A DNA stretch of 64,000 nucleotides. It comes from Betaproteobacteria bacterium. GTDB lineage: Bacteria; Pseudomonadota; Gammaproteobacteria; Burkholderiales; SG8-39. Made by a program: the position numbers and the translations under genes. The stretch covers positions 83,066 through 147,065 of the forward strand of contig SCTY01000057.1 of the NCBI GenBank assembly GCA_004297625.1. The letters run 5' to 3'. Of this stretch, positions 17,500-25,487 are shown in pieces. The notes under the pieces are model-generated. The model ran no database searches and was not told the origin of the DNA. It saw only the letters and a program-made list of their open reading frames with translations. Every line of letters starts with the position of its first letter. Positions within the stretch are counted from its first letter, which is position 1.

Positions 17500-18023
17500 C
17501 CGTAGAAGTCCACGCTGCCGTCTTCCGCGGAATGGAAGACGTGTAGGCGTTTACCGACGATATTGAATTCCGCAATTCGCTCCGCGCGCTCCGGAGACAG
17601 CCACACGCGGCCGGCAGCGGCGCGCGGGCTCAGTACGAGCGCACCATGAGGCATCTTGCGGCGGACTTTGAAAAAATCCGGAACGAAGCGCAGCTGCTCA
17701 TGCAAGTCAATGCGGCTAAACCAGAGCCGACCCGGGAATTCATGCATGTGTACGTGGAAGACGCCGACGTTATTGAGCAGCGCAATCTCGAGCGCCTTGC
17801 GCAATGCTTCCTGACCGATCATCGCCCCGACGGATCGGTCGGGAACGTAGTCGTCATCTGCAACGCCGTGATAGTCCTGCGCGAGCAGCATCAAGGTGTC
17901 GTTTGCGGCGGTCGCCCGAACGGTGATAAAACCCACTCGCTCTGCCGCAAAAGCATGCGGACGACTCAGGTCACGTCGCATGGAGGCTATGAGCTCGCCC
18001 GGAGAGCGGAAAATGATGTTCAT
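17496..18023 (-). CDS. JAB/MPN-type metalloprotease-like protein (candidate deubiquitinase)
   Basis: The start at 18023 is chosen because its ATG overlaps the stop of the E2-like gene (ATGA); a longer in-frame start lies inside that gene. The 175-aa product has the JAMM elements: E28, then H92-M-H94, eight residues, then S103-x-x-D106. Classical JAMM sites have HxH-x7-SxxD, so this one has an extra residue, or uses H90-V-H92. JAB proteins in such operons trim Ubl precursors or remove Ubl from targets. Confidence 0.75.
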   Translation of the reverse strand: MNIIFRSPGELIASMRRDLSRPHAFAAERVGFITVRATAANDTLMLLAQDYHGVADDDYVPDRSVGAMIGQEALRKALEIALLNNVGVFHVHMHEFPGRLWFSRIDLHEQLRFVPDFFKVRRKMPHGALVLSPRAAAGRVWLSPERAERIAEFNIVGKRLHVFHSAEDGSVDFYG

Positions 18024-18388
18024 GCCGGCGGGTTCAGCGCCGAAAGGTGAGCCGCCAGGATTTCGAGGAGCGGCCGATCCGCTTTCACATCCTTCCACGA
18101 ATACGTGTGCCACTGGTGACCGAGGAGGTAAGCAGTCTCATGCCAGTTCACGCCGGTCGCTACGCGCTCGGCCAAATACAATTTGGTAGGGTACGTAGGA
18201 TTCGGGTGATTGAGGCACAACAGCGCATCCATCTTGTGCTCTTTGCTGTTCACGTAAAAGCGCAGGCCCTGCATGAATACGAGGTCCCGGCCGCTCTCCG
18301 AGCGACGCGAGACCTCGCCCTCGCACAAGTACTCGATGGGCCGCAAGGCCGGGTCGCTCGCGAGGGCGAGCTCCGTAGCGTTGGTCAC
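18020..18388 (-). CDS. E2-like protein (prokaryotic E2 family E type)
   Basis: This 122-aa protein is placed between the Ubl and JAB genes with 4-nt overlaps on both sides. Its pattern (YPTKLYLAE, then W82, W93 and W98, then a C-terminal helix LLEILAAHLSAL) fits the prokaryotic E2-like family that accompanies multi-ubiquitin domain proteins. Only two cysteines are present, C22 and C58. C58 precedes an N-H-P-N stretch, and no cysteine follows it where a canonical UBC active-site cysteine would be expected. The fold assignment rests on pattern and context, so it is moderately secure. Confidence 0.7.
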   Translation of the reverse strand: MTNATELALASDPALRPIEYLCEGEVSRRSESGRDLVFMQGLRFYVNSKEHKMDALLCLNHPNPTYPTKLYLAERVATGVNWHETAYLLGHQWHTYSWKDVKADRPLLEILAAHLSALNPPA

Positions 18389-18642
18389 GAAGAGCCTCCG
18401 GAGCGGACGTGGGTCATGAATTTGGCGCCCTCGTGAACGGCGACCTTTCCATCGTCCGGCAGGTCTTTCAGACCTTGCGGAGTGATTTCGGCGAGCACCT
18501 TTGCAGGGTCGATGCCCAACGCCGCCTTCAACTCTCGCACGACCCAGCTACCCGCACGTATTTGCCGCGGCTCGTCATCGACTATGATCGTGACCGCGTG
18601 CCCCACCCCTTGAACTTGCGCAACAGATTGAATTTCCGACAT
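18385..18642 (-). CDS. Ubiquitin-like protein with a Gly-Gly-Ser-Ser C-terminus
   Basis: This 85-aa protein resembles the multi-ubiquitin (Multi_ubiq) beta-grasp domain: strand VTIIVDDEPRQI, helix VVRELKAALGI, and the LPDDGKVAVHEG-KF region. It ends VRSGGSS, so G82-G83 is followed by two serines, like a Ubl precursor needing proteolytic exposure of the diglycine. The RBS GGAAAGGA lies 7 nt before the ATG. It is the first gene of the operon and is preceded by a near-consensus promoter. Only one Ubl domain is present. Confidence 0.8.
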   Translation of the reverse strand: MSEIQSVAQVQGVGHAVTIIVDDEPRQIRAGSWVVRELKAALGIDPAKVLAEITPQGLKDLPDDGKVAVHEGAKFMTHVRSGGSS

Positions 18643-18707
18643 TTTGGTGTCCTTTCCGGCCCCCGGCCGCGTGTCATTGGTCCCCGCATTCCGGTGACCA
18701 TATAGAA

Positions 18708-18736
18708 AATATACGTATACTAACTGTACCTGTCAA
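18708..18736 (-). promoter_or_regulatory. Sigma70 promoter of the ubiquitin-like operon with overlapping palindrome
   Basis: On the reverse strand, TTGACA (18736-18731) is followed by 17 bp and then TATATT (18713-18708). The perfect palindrome TATACGTATA (18710-18719) overlaps the -10. The predicted transcription start is near 18700, about 58 nt before the Ubl ATG. A repressor bound to the palindrome would block polymerase. The divergent WYL gene starts at 18753. Confidence 0.65.
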
Positions 18737-18752
18737 GAAACTATTCTGATAA

Positions 18753-19667
18753 ATGGCCGACGAAGTGAATGTCCGATGGGGGCTGGCTCAACGCTTCGAG
18801 TTCATCGAGTGGCGCGCTTACTGGGTTGGGCGGGTCAACCGGAAGGATCTTGAGGACGCATTTCATATATCGACGCCACAGGCATCGATTGACTTCAAGC
18901 GCTATCAGGAGGCGGCGCCAGGAAACATTGAATACAACGCGACGGAGAAGACGTACGTAGCGACTGACGCGTTTCGGCCGAAATTCCTGGCGCTATCGCC
19001 CGAGCGATACATGCTGCAGCTGCAGGCCGTTACCTCGGGTGCCCTAAGAAAAAGCGATACGTGGTTTGACGAACTCCCGCGCGCCGATGTCATACCCACA
19101 ATCACGCGCGGTGCTGAGGCTTACACCTTACGGGCAATTATTCAGACGATAAAAAACGGCGAGGCGATCAAGATCTATTACCGCTCGCTTGAGCGGGTTG
19201 GCTTGCGCACCATCTGCCCGCACGCACTGGCGCATGATGGTTATAGGTGGCACGCACGTGCGCTTTCGTTGGAACGCCAGGAGTACCGAGACTATGTCCT
19301 CGGGCGCATACTCTCGGTGTCTCAGCCGGAACCATGCAACGCGCATCCGACCGATGACGTGGAATGGGAAACCTTCGTCAAGCTACGAGTCATCGCCCAT
19401 CCCGGCTTAACGTCAGAACAGAAGGCGACGATCGAGCATGATTACCGCCTAAAAGATGGAAAGCTGGACATTGAGATGCGTGCCGCGCTTGCGTTCTATT
19501 TCATTCGCAGACATAACTTGGACCTGCGCATCAGCGACATCTCCCCAGAACGCGCTCAGTTGTTTCTGGAAAACTTCGGAGAGGTGAAGGCCGCTGTTGA
19601 AGAAGCGAAGCAGCGCTCGAAAATGCTTATTGCCGCGCGTGGCTCGGCTGCATCGCCGCCATCGTAA
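18753..19667 (+). CDS. WYL-domain transcriptional regulator (CapW/BrxR type)
   Basis: This 304-aa protein has an N-terminal winged helix (about residues 5-70), a WYL domain (about 125-200, with AIKIYYRSLERVG and PHALAHDGYRWHARAL) and a C-terminal WCX-like dimer region. This is the architecture of CapW and BrxR, repressors found beside CBASS, BREX and other defence operons. It is divergent from the ubiquitin-like operon, with 110 bp between starts. The ligand sensed through the WYL domain is unknown. Confidence 0.85.
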   Translation: MADEVNVRWGLAQRFEFIEWRAYWVGRVNRKDLEDAFHISTPQASIDFKRYQEAAPGNIEYNATEKTYVATDAFRPKFLALSPERYMLQLQAVTSGALRKSDTWFDELPRADVIPTITRGAEAYTLRAIIQTIKNGEAIKIYYRSLERVGLRTICPHALAHDGYRWHARALSLERQEYRDYVLGRILSVSQPEPCNAHPTDDVEWETFVKLRVIAHPGLTSEQKATIEHDYRLKDGKLDIEMRAALAFYFIRRHNLDLRISDISPERAQLFLENFGEVKAAVEEAKQRSKMLIAARGSAASPPS

Positions 19668-20034
19668 CCGGTCCCCGCAAAAGCGATTTAAAAAGCTGGG
19701 CGGGGTTCAACGGCCTATGTTCTTCAGAGTCGTAATGTTCTTAAGGCCGGAAGTTCTTCCGCAGCCGATGATTTCGACAATTACTTTTTCGCCCGGCCCG
19801 TGCAGTGTTGCAATGAGCGGTTGAACCCACCGCCGAAGGCGGTCATTTCAGATCGAGTCGCAGCAACCCTCGTAGAGGGCCGAGCCCTCTTGTGGCACGT
19901 CAAGCTAGGTCTTCACCTCGCGTTTCCTTCCTAGATGCCGGCTGAAGGGCATATTTTTCTGCAAGAAGCGTATCAACGATGGCTTATGGACGATTTGTCT
20001 GCCGAAGCCGTCATGGATTAAGCGCCTTGGCGGT
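19668..20034. other. Gene-free gap with nested inverted repeats
   Basis: No convincing gene lies here. Three inverted repeats are visible. GGGTTCAACGGC (19703-19714) is nearly complementary to GCGGTTGAACCC (19817-19828; 11 of 12 positions pair). ACCGCC-GAA-GGCGGT (19829-19843) and AGAGGGC-CGA-GCCCTCT (19874-19890) are perfect. The last two could end transcription of the WYL gene, though neither is followed by a strong T-run. Alternatively the stretch may encode a folded RNA. Confidence 0.4.
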
Positions 20035-20910
20035 CTATCGGACGATAAATTCGCGCTCGGCATGGTAGTAGTCCTTCAGTCCGACGACGTCGTTTATTTC
20101 TGCAAATTGTGCGAGCCGATCTGCCATGGCTTCTGGACTGCCGTCACGCCGGATAACGGCCATCACTTCTTTCATGACCGGATACGCGGCAAGCAGTGGC
20201 TCGATCGGGAATATCATGATGTGGAAACCGAGTTCACCCACCCGAGAGGCCTTAAGGGGTGGCGTCTTTCCTGTTCGGGCAGCATTGAAAACCAATTTTT
20301 TCCCGGTTGACGCCAATTCCCGCCCTACGCGCGCCACCTCCTCCACCGTTTCCGGCGCATCCACGAAGAGAGCGTCAGCACCGGCATCCGCGTAGGCGCG
20401 ACAGCGGGCGATCGCGTCATCGAGGCCCGTCACGGCGCGTGCATCGGTGCGCGCGATGATGGTGAAGGCGGGGTCCTGCCGAGCCGCAACAGCTGCACGA
20501 ATCTTTTGCACCATTTCAGCTGCGGGGATGACCTGCTTGCCTGCGATGTGACCACATTTCTTTGGCGTAATCTGGTCTTCAATATGCATTGCGGCTACGC
20601 CCGCCGCCTCATAAAGCCGCACCGTTCGCTGAACATTAAGGGCATTGCCGTAGCCCGTGTCCGCGTCCGCAATGCACGGCAAATGGGTGGCAGACGTAAG
20701 CCGGCGCATGTGGTCAGCCATTTCAGTCGCAGACAGAAGCCCGAAGTCAGGCAGGCCGCACATGCTAGCCGCAGCAGCAAAGCTCCCGAGGTAGACGGCA
20801 TGGAACTCCGCCGGTGCGGCCATGCGCGCGGTAAAAGCGTCGAACGCACCGATGGCGAGAAGCGGCCGCTCTTTACCCAAAGCGTCGTGCAGTAATTGTC
20901 CCTTAGTCAT
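20035..20910 (-). CDS. Isocitrate lyase/PEP mutase family lyase
   Basis: This 291-aa TIM-barrel enzyme has the ICL/methylisocitrate lyase signature KKCGH with catalytic cysteine (PKKCGHIAGKQVIP). It also has the DADTGYGN metal-site loop and IIARTDA. Family members cleave 2-methylisocitrate, 2,3-dimethylmalate, oxaloacetate or similar substrates. It is last in an operon with IclR, TRAP transporter and enoyl-CoA hydratase genes, so it probably splits a C4-C7 hydroxydiacid derived from the imported compound. The precise substrate is not decided by sequence. Confidence 0.85.
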   Translation of the reverse strand: MTKGQLLHDALGKERPLLAIGAFDAFTARMAAPAEFHAVYLGSFAAAASMCGLPDFGLLSATEMADHMRRLTSATHLPCIADADTGYGNALNVQRTVRLYEAAGVAAMHIEDQITPKKCGHIAGKQVIPAAEMVQKIRAAVAARQDPAFTIIARTDARAVTGLDDAIARCRAYADAGADALFVDAPETVEEVARVGRELASTGKKLVFNAARTGKTPPLKASRVGELGFHIMIFPIEPLLAAYPVMKEVMAVIRRDGSPEAMADRLAQFAEINDVVGLKDYYHAEREFIVR

Positions 20911-20928
20911 GATTTTCCTCGTTTCGAT

Positions 20929-21699
20929 CTAGCGACCGCTAAAAACCGGAGCGCGGCCTTCGCGCTTCGCCCGACCGGCTTCCGCCCCGTCTTCAGTGCT
21001 GAGCATGGTGGCCAGAGCAGCTCGCGCATAATCGACAGCGGTTTCCGGAGTCATTCCGCGCATGGCATAGAACGCGTCCCGCCCAATTGACACCGCAACA
21101 GAACTGCGCAGACCGATCCGCTCAGCAAGTGAAATCGCCTCGTTGACAACTCTCTCGGCAGGTACCGAACGATTGACCAGATGCATCGCGCACGCTTCCT
21201 TTGCATTCAGCAGGCGGCCCTCATAGATAATTTCAAACAGAAACTTTGGCGGCACCAGTTCACGTGTGGCCGCCAGGGCGAGAAGCGGAAACAGCCCGTA
21301 ATCGAGTTCGGGTAACCCGAAGCGGGCGGCATCCGAAGCAACAGCCATATCGCAGCCCGCCAGCAGACTGAAACCACCGGCCAAGGCATCACCGTTTACT
21401 GCAGCAATCAGCGGCTTTCCGAGCCGCGACATTGAAATGAGCACGTCCCCAAACGCGCGCGCGAAGTTCAGGTACTGGACGGGACTCCCTCCCGGAAATC
21501 CGTCCATGTCGCCGCCGAGGCAAAAAACTCCGCCCGCACCGGTTAGTACCACCGATCTGACCGCCTCATTCGCGCGTGCGGCCTCTAAGGCTTGACGAAG
21601 GGCGGCGCCAGTCATCCGGTCCACCCGATTCTCTCGATTCGGGCGGTTGATAGTTAACACCAGTACGCCTTTGTCCAGTTGCTGCAGCAAGGTTTCCAT
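20929..21699 (-). CDS. Enoyl-CoA hydratase/isomerase family protein
   Basis: This 256-aa crotonase-fold protein has oxyanion-hole regions GGDMDGFPGG and AAVNGDALAGGFSLLAGCD, then the FGLPELDYG stretch. One of the two catalytic glutamates of true hydratases is not obvious: the GGFSLLAGCD helix lacks the usual GGGCEL glutamate. E in PELDYG is kept. It may therefore be an isomerase, hydrolase or specialised member. It lies between TRAP permease and lyase genes, 16-18 nt from each. Confidence 0.85.
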   Translation of the reverse strand: METLLQQLDKGVLVLTINRPNRENRVDRMTGAALRQALEAARANEAVRSVVLTGAGGVFCLGGDMDGFPGGSPVQYLNFARAFGDVLISMSRLGKPLIAAVNGDALAGGFSLLAGCDMAVASDAARFGLPELDYGLFPLLALAATRELVPPKFLFEIIYEGRLLNAKEACAMHLVNRSVPAERVVNEAISLAERIGLRSSVAVSIGRDAFYAMRGMTPETAVDYARAALATMLSTEDGAEAGRAKREGRAPVFSGR

Positions 21700-21714
21700 T
21701 GCGGTCCGTCCAGG

Positions 21715-22977
21715 TTAGTAGCCCAGGGCGCGAGGCAGCGCCAGCGAAAAAGCAGGCCAGTAGGTGAGAACTGCGAGCACACCGAGTGATGCCGCGAAGA
21801 ACGGCATGGCCTCCCTGACCTGCTCGCCGTAAGTCGTATTTGCGATCCGCGCCGTAATCATCAGCGATATGCCGACAGGCGGAGTAAGCAATCCAAGGTT
21901 CAGATTGAAGACGATCAGAACGCCGAGTTGCAACGGGTCGATGCCATATGCGCTCGCAACTGGTGTAAGTAGTGGTGTCACGATGATCAGGCCGGCAGCA
22001 GGTGCGAAAAACATTCCGATGACCAGCAGCAGGAAATTGATTACGAGGAGCATGAGGGCCGGGCTGCTGATGTGCTGCTGCGCCAGGGAAACTGTCATTT
22101 GCGGCACCTGGCTACGGGTAAGCGACCACGCAAGAAATGCTGAGGCCGCGATTACGATCAGGACACCGGCGGTTTCCATACCGGATTGGTGCAACAGCCG
22201 CCATACATCTCGGGCACCGCACCGCCGGGACGCAGCAGCGAGCACGAGCGCATAGGCCACTGCCACGGCCGCACTCTCCGTAACCGTGAACACCCCGCCG
22301 ACAATTCCCGCAACGATGATGAACGGCAGGCAAAGTGCTGGCAGCGCCAGCAAAAACCGACGCCCTGTTTCCCCGACCCCAATGGCCGGGTGAACCGGGT
22401 AGGCGCGCCGTCCCGAAATGAGTCTTGCAATTACCGCGAGTGCCACCGCCATTGCAATGCCTGGCGTCACCCCGGCTACGAACAACGCCTCTATCGAGGC
22501 ACCGGATTGAACTCCGTAGAGCACCATAAGGATGCTCGGCGGAATGATCGGACCCAGCGCGCCAGAGGCGGCCGTTACGGCGCCGGCGAAACCACCGCCG
22601 TAACCCTCTTTCTTCATCGCTGGCACGAGGATTGCGCCCAGCGCCGTCGTATCGGCAACGGCAGAGCCTGAAATGCCGGCGAAAAAGACACCAGCCCCTA
22701 TGTTGGACAACGCCAAGCCTCCGCGGAATCTTCCCAACAGCGCATTCGCAAAGGAGACGATGGTGGTTGCAATGCCGCTTTGGGTCATCAAATGGCCCAT
22801 GAAGAGAAACAGCGGCACCGCGACCAGTGGAAACGAGTTCAGCGTCGACACCATCTGCTCTGCGAGCACTGACGAGGGTGCCTGGCCCAATCCGACCCAG
22901 CCGGCGAGTCCAAGCCCCACGAAAATGGGAATACCGATCGCAAGCGTGATGAAAAGCGTGAGCGACATCGCCGTCAT
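21715..22977 (-). CDS. TRAP transporter large permease (DctM type)
   Basis: This 420-aa, strongly hydrophobic protein has about 12 membrane segments and the DctM family loops FFAGISGSAVADTTALG and PPSILMVLYG. It would form the Na+-coupled channel of a tripartite ATP-independent transporter in the inner membrane. It overlaps the small permease gene by 4 nt. Confidence 0.92.
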   Translation of the reverse strand: MTAMSLTLFITLAIGIPIFVGLGLAGWVGLGQAPSSVLAEQMVSTLNSFPLVAVPLFLFMGHLMTQSGIATTIVSFANALLGRFRGGLALSNIGAGVFFAGISGSAVADTTALGAILVPAMKKEGYGGGFAGAVTAASGALGPIIPPSILMVLYGVQSGASIEALFVAGVTPGIAMAVALAVIARLISGRRAYPVHPAIGVGETGRRFLLALPALCLPFIIVAGIVGGVFTVTESAAVAVAYALVLAAASRRCGARDVWRLLHQSGMETAGVLIVIAASAFLAWSLTRSQVPQMTVSLAQQHISSPALMLLVINFLLLVIGMFFAPAAGLIIVTPLLTPVASAYGIDPLQLGVLIVFNLNLGLLTPPVGISLMITARIANTTYGEQVREAMPFFAASLGVLAVLTYWPAFSLALPRALGY

Positions 22978-23525
22978 GGCCTACCTCCCTGCAGTCCTTC
23001 CTTGACGGCTGCAACGAGCTGCTCAGCGAGGAAAAACAGCGAGCAGACGGCGAAGATGGGAACCGCGAGGTAGAGCCAGCTCGCCGAGATATCGAGTCCG
23101 AGACTCATCATTGGCACGGTGAGCTCGTACTGCTGCACGCCCGCGCCCAGCACGACGATACTAAAAAGGATCCACGCGGCGAGCGCAACAACTTCCACTG
23201 CGAGGCGCATTCTTCCCGGCAGCGCCGTCGACACCAGAGAAACGCTCAGGTGGGCGCCGCTTCGTACGAGGTAGGCAGCGCCCAGAAAGCTGATCCAGAC
23301 GACAAGGTATCCTGCCAGTACCTCCGACCACACCGGGGTGTAGGAGAAGATGTACCGGCCGACTACCTGCGTAAGGACCACCGCGCCGAGCGCGGCCATG
23401 CCGAGCGCGACCAGAATCCTCAGCGCAGCGTGAAGCGCGTCAGCAGCACGCGAAAGCGGGGCCGCCCATCCGGCTAGACGGTGACGCGGTTCGTCCGCCC
23501 TGTCGTCTTCGGTCGCGTCCAGCAC
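22974..23525 (-). CDS. TRAP transporter small permease (DctQ type)
   Basis: This 183-aa protein has four predicted membrane segments and the family stretch RYIFSYTPVWSEVLAGYLVVW. The start codon is GTG. It lies between the DctP and DctM genes, as is typical of TRAP operons, and would assist the large permease. Confidence 0.9.
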   Translation of the reverse strand: MLDATEDDRADEPRHRLAGWAAPLSRAADALHAALRILVALGMAALGAVVLTQVVGRYIFSYTPVWSEVLAGYLVVWISFLGAAYLVRSGAHLSVSLVSTALPGRMRLAVEVVALAAWILFSIVVLGAGVQQYELTVPMMSLGLDISASWLYLAVPIFAVCSLFFLAEQLVAAVKEGLQGGRP

Positions 23526-23527
23526 GC

Positions 23528-24508
23528 CTACTTGCCACCCGCGGCCTGCAGCCGCTTAACCCAAGCAGCGAGTTCCGGGTACTTGCCAGTGAGCGCCTGC
23601 GTTGCCTTCTTTTCGAGCTCCGCAGTGTTCACTTCCCTGATCTGCGCGCCAGCCGCCCGGAACTTCTCCAAGCTCTGCTTCTCCTCCTTGACCATTTCTC
23701 CCGCAAACCACTCCGATGTCTCGCGCGCTGAAGCTTCGATGGCGGTCCTGACCGCCGCCGGCTGTCCATCAAGCCACTTGCCAAAGAAGATCCATGCATA
23801 GTTAGGCATCATGTGGCCGGTCATCAGCACTGTCTTGGTCAGAGACGCAAGCCCGAGCGTTTCGGCGGTCTGGAGTTCGATCTCAGCTCCGTCCACGACG
23901 CCTTGTTGCATAGCTGGGAACATTTCCGCTACACCAAGCGGTGTGGGAGTAACTCCCCAAGCTTTGAAAGTATCAAGCACAACCGGCAGACCGGGCACTC
24001 GCAGCTTGAGCCCGTCCATGGACGATACCGGCCGCCTGACGTAGACGTGGCGCTTTCCCTTGTACATCGGCGCCAGGATTCGATATCCAGATGCCTTCTC
24101 GATTGCATCCAGAAACGCTCGTCCTTCGGCGCTTGCGTAGGCGCGATCGAATTGCGCTTTCTCGTGAAAAAGATACGGCCACGAGTCTACGGTGGCAAGC
24201 GGGGCATAAGAACCAAGCGCCGTGGTAGAGATGATCGTGCCATGCACGGCCCCCGAGCGTTGCTGGGTTGCAATCTGAGCAAATCCCCCCAGCTGACTCG
24301 CGGGGAAGATCTTCACCTCGACCTCCCCCTTGGTCCGCTCGCTTATGCCTTTGGCAAAGCGCTGGCTTGCCTGCTGCTCAAGACTGACGGCTGGGAAAAC
24401 GTGTGCGAAGACAACCTCTGTTTTGGCGGCCAGCGCGCCTGGAGCGCCAGCCAAACCGAGGATCATTCCGGAAGCAAGAACTGCCAAAAGACCCGATTTG
24501 GATTTCAT
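23528..24508 (-). CDS. TRAP transporter substrate-binding protein (DctP type)
   Basis: This 326-aa periplasmic protein has a Sec signal peptide (residues 1 to about 27, ending ALAA). The DctP fold is shown by the FAKGISERTKGEVEVKIFP start and the LKLRVPG stretch, whose arginine usually binds the substrate carboxylate. An organic acid is therefore expected. Its ATG overlaps the IclR gene stop (ATGA), so regulator and transporter are made together. Confidence 0.92.
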   Translation of the reverse strand: MKSKSGLLAVLASGMILGLAGAPGALAAKTEVVFAHVFPAVSLEQQASQRFAKGISERTKGEVEVKIFPASQLGGFAQIATQQRSGAVHGTIISTTALGSYAPLATVDSWPYLFHEKAQFDRAYASAEGRAFLDAIEKASGYRILAPMYKGKRHVYVRRPVSSMDGLKLRVPGLPVVLDTFKAWGVTPTPLGVAEMFPAMQQGVVDGAEIELQTAETLGLASLTKTVLMTGHMMPNYAWIFFGKWLDGQPAAVRTAIEASARETSEWFAGEMVKEEKQSLEKFRAAGAQIREVNTAELEKKATQALTGKYPELAAWVKRLQAAGGK

Positions 24509-25314
24509 GATTTCCCTCTCAAAGATTCAGGCAACCTAAGTTTTGCTTCATGCGAAGCACCGTAGCCGAGCTGACGCGATAGCGTATCGGCAGCTTTTCT
24601 GACTGCATTGATAATTGCGGATTCACGTTTGGGGTTGAAGCGCACTGTGGGAACGGCAACACTCAGTGCGGCGACGGGCGCACCGGTCAGTTCGAATACG
24701 GGTGCTCCAATTGCGACAATTCCCCTAATCAGCTCCTCCTTGCTGTAGGCCAGACCGCTGGAACGGATGGCTTTCAGCTCCTCGATAAGTCTGCGGCGGT
24801 TGACTGGAACCCCGTCAGTCTGGGTTCTGGAAGAAGCGCTGCCTCTTGTCTGATTTGTGCCTAGGAATGCGAGCAACGCCTTCCCGGCTGCCGTAGCGTG
24901 CATGGGTGCCCGCTCGCCAAGTTGCATGGTGCGCTGCAGAGGTTGCTGGCAGTTGGCCTTCGCGATAACCACGATGTCGGATCCGGAAGCGACCGATAGG
25001 GCCGCCGATTCGTGCGTGCGCAACATCAATTCGTCCACCACCGGCTGACCGAGTTTCGCGAGATCGAGGTTGGCGATGTAACGGTGCGCCAGACTTAGAA
25101 CCTCCGGTCCGAGAAAGAAGCGGCGGCGCGAATCCTTCTGAACAAATTCCCGCGCCTCCAGTGTGGCGAGAAGCGCGCTCATGCTGCTCCTGGGCATCGC
25201 GAGATGCTCCGCCATGTCGGCGTGTGTAAGCCCCGGCCGTTCGGCAAGCATGGTGAGAAGGCGACATACGCGGAGCGCCGATTTCACCGAAGGAAGATCG
25301 GCGCGTGCGTTCAC
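24505..25314 (-). CDS. IclR-family transcriptional regulator of the TRAP operon
   Basis: This 269-aa protein has an N-terminal winged helix (about 10-70: TMLAERPGLTHADMAEHLAM) and a C-terminal IclR effector domain (about 85-255, with ATAAGKALLAFL and SGLAYSKEELIRGIVAIGAPVF split across it). It is the first gene of a six-gene operon and probably both senses the substrate and regulates itself. The coding sequence ends by overlapping the DctP start by 4 nt. Confidence 0.9.
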   Translation of the reverse strand: MNARADLPSVKSALRVCRLLTMLAERPGLTHADMAEHLAMPRSSMSALLATLEAREFVQKDSRRRFFLGPEVLSLAHRYIANLDLAKLGQPVVDELMLRTHESAALSVASGSDIVVIAKANCQQPLQRTMQLGERAPMHATAAGKALLAFLGTNQTRGSASSRTQTDGVPVNRRRLIEELKAIRSSGLAYSKEELIRGIVAIGAPVFELTGAPVAALSVAVPTVRFNPKRESAIINAVRKAADTLSRQLGYGASHEAKLRLPESLRGKS

Positions 25315-25465
25315 GTATATGAACTCTTAACCATGGTTGTGAACATCTTATCAAGGGACGGTCGGAACGAACAGGTGCTAAAGGCTTAGGACCGGGGATG
25401 TCACCATCTCCCGCGAAAACACGGGGCTAGCTAAGCAAGGCGGGATAACAGTATTTCCCGGGGTT

Positions 25466-25484
25466 CTAGTTACAAATCGGAAGC
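25466..25484 (+). repeat. Right copy of the direct repeat flanking the 14-kb segment
   Basis: CTAGTTACAAATCGGAAGC pairs with the left copy at 11557-11579. The surrounding 25315-25527 gap holds no gene. Confidence 0.6.
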
Positions 25485-25487
25485 GGG

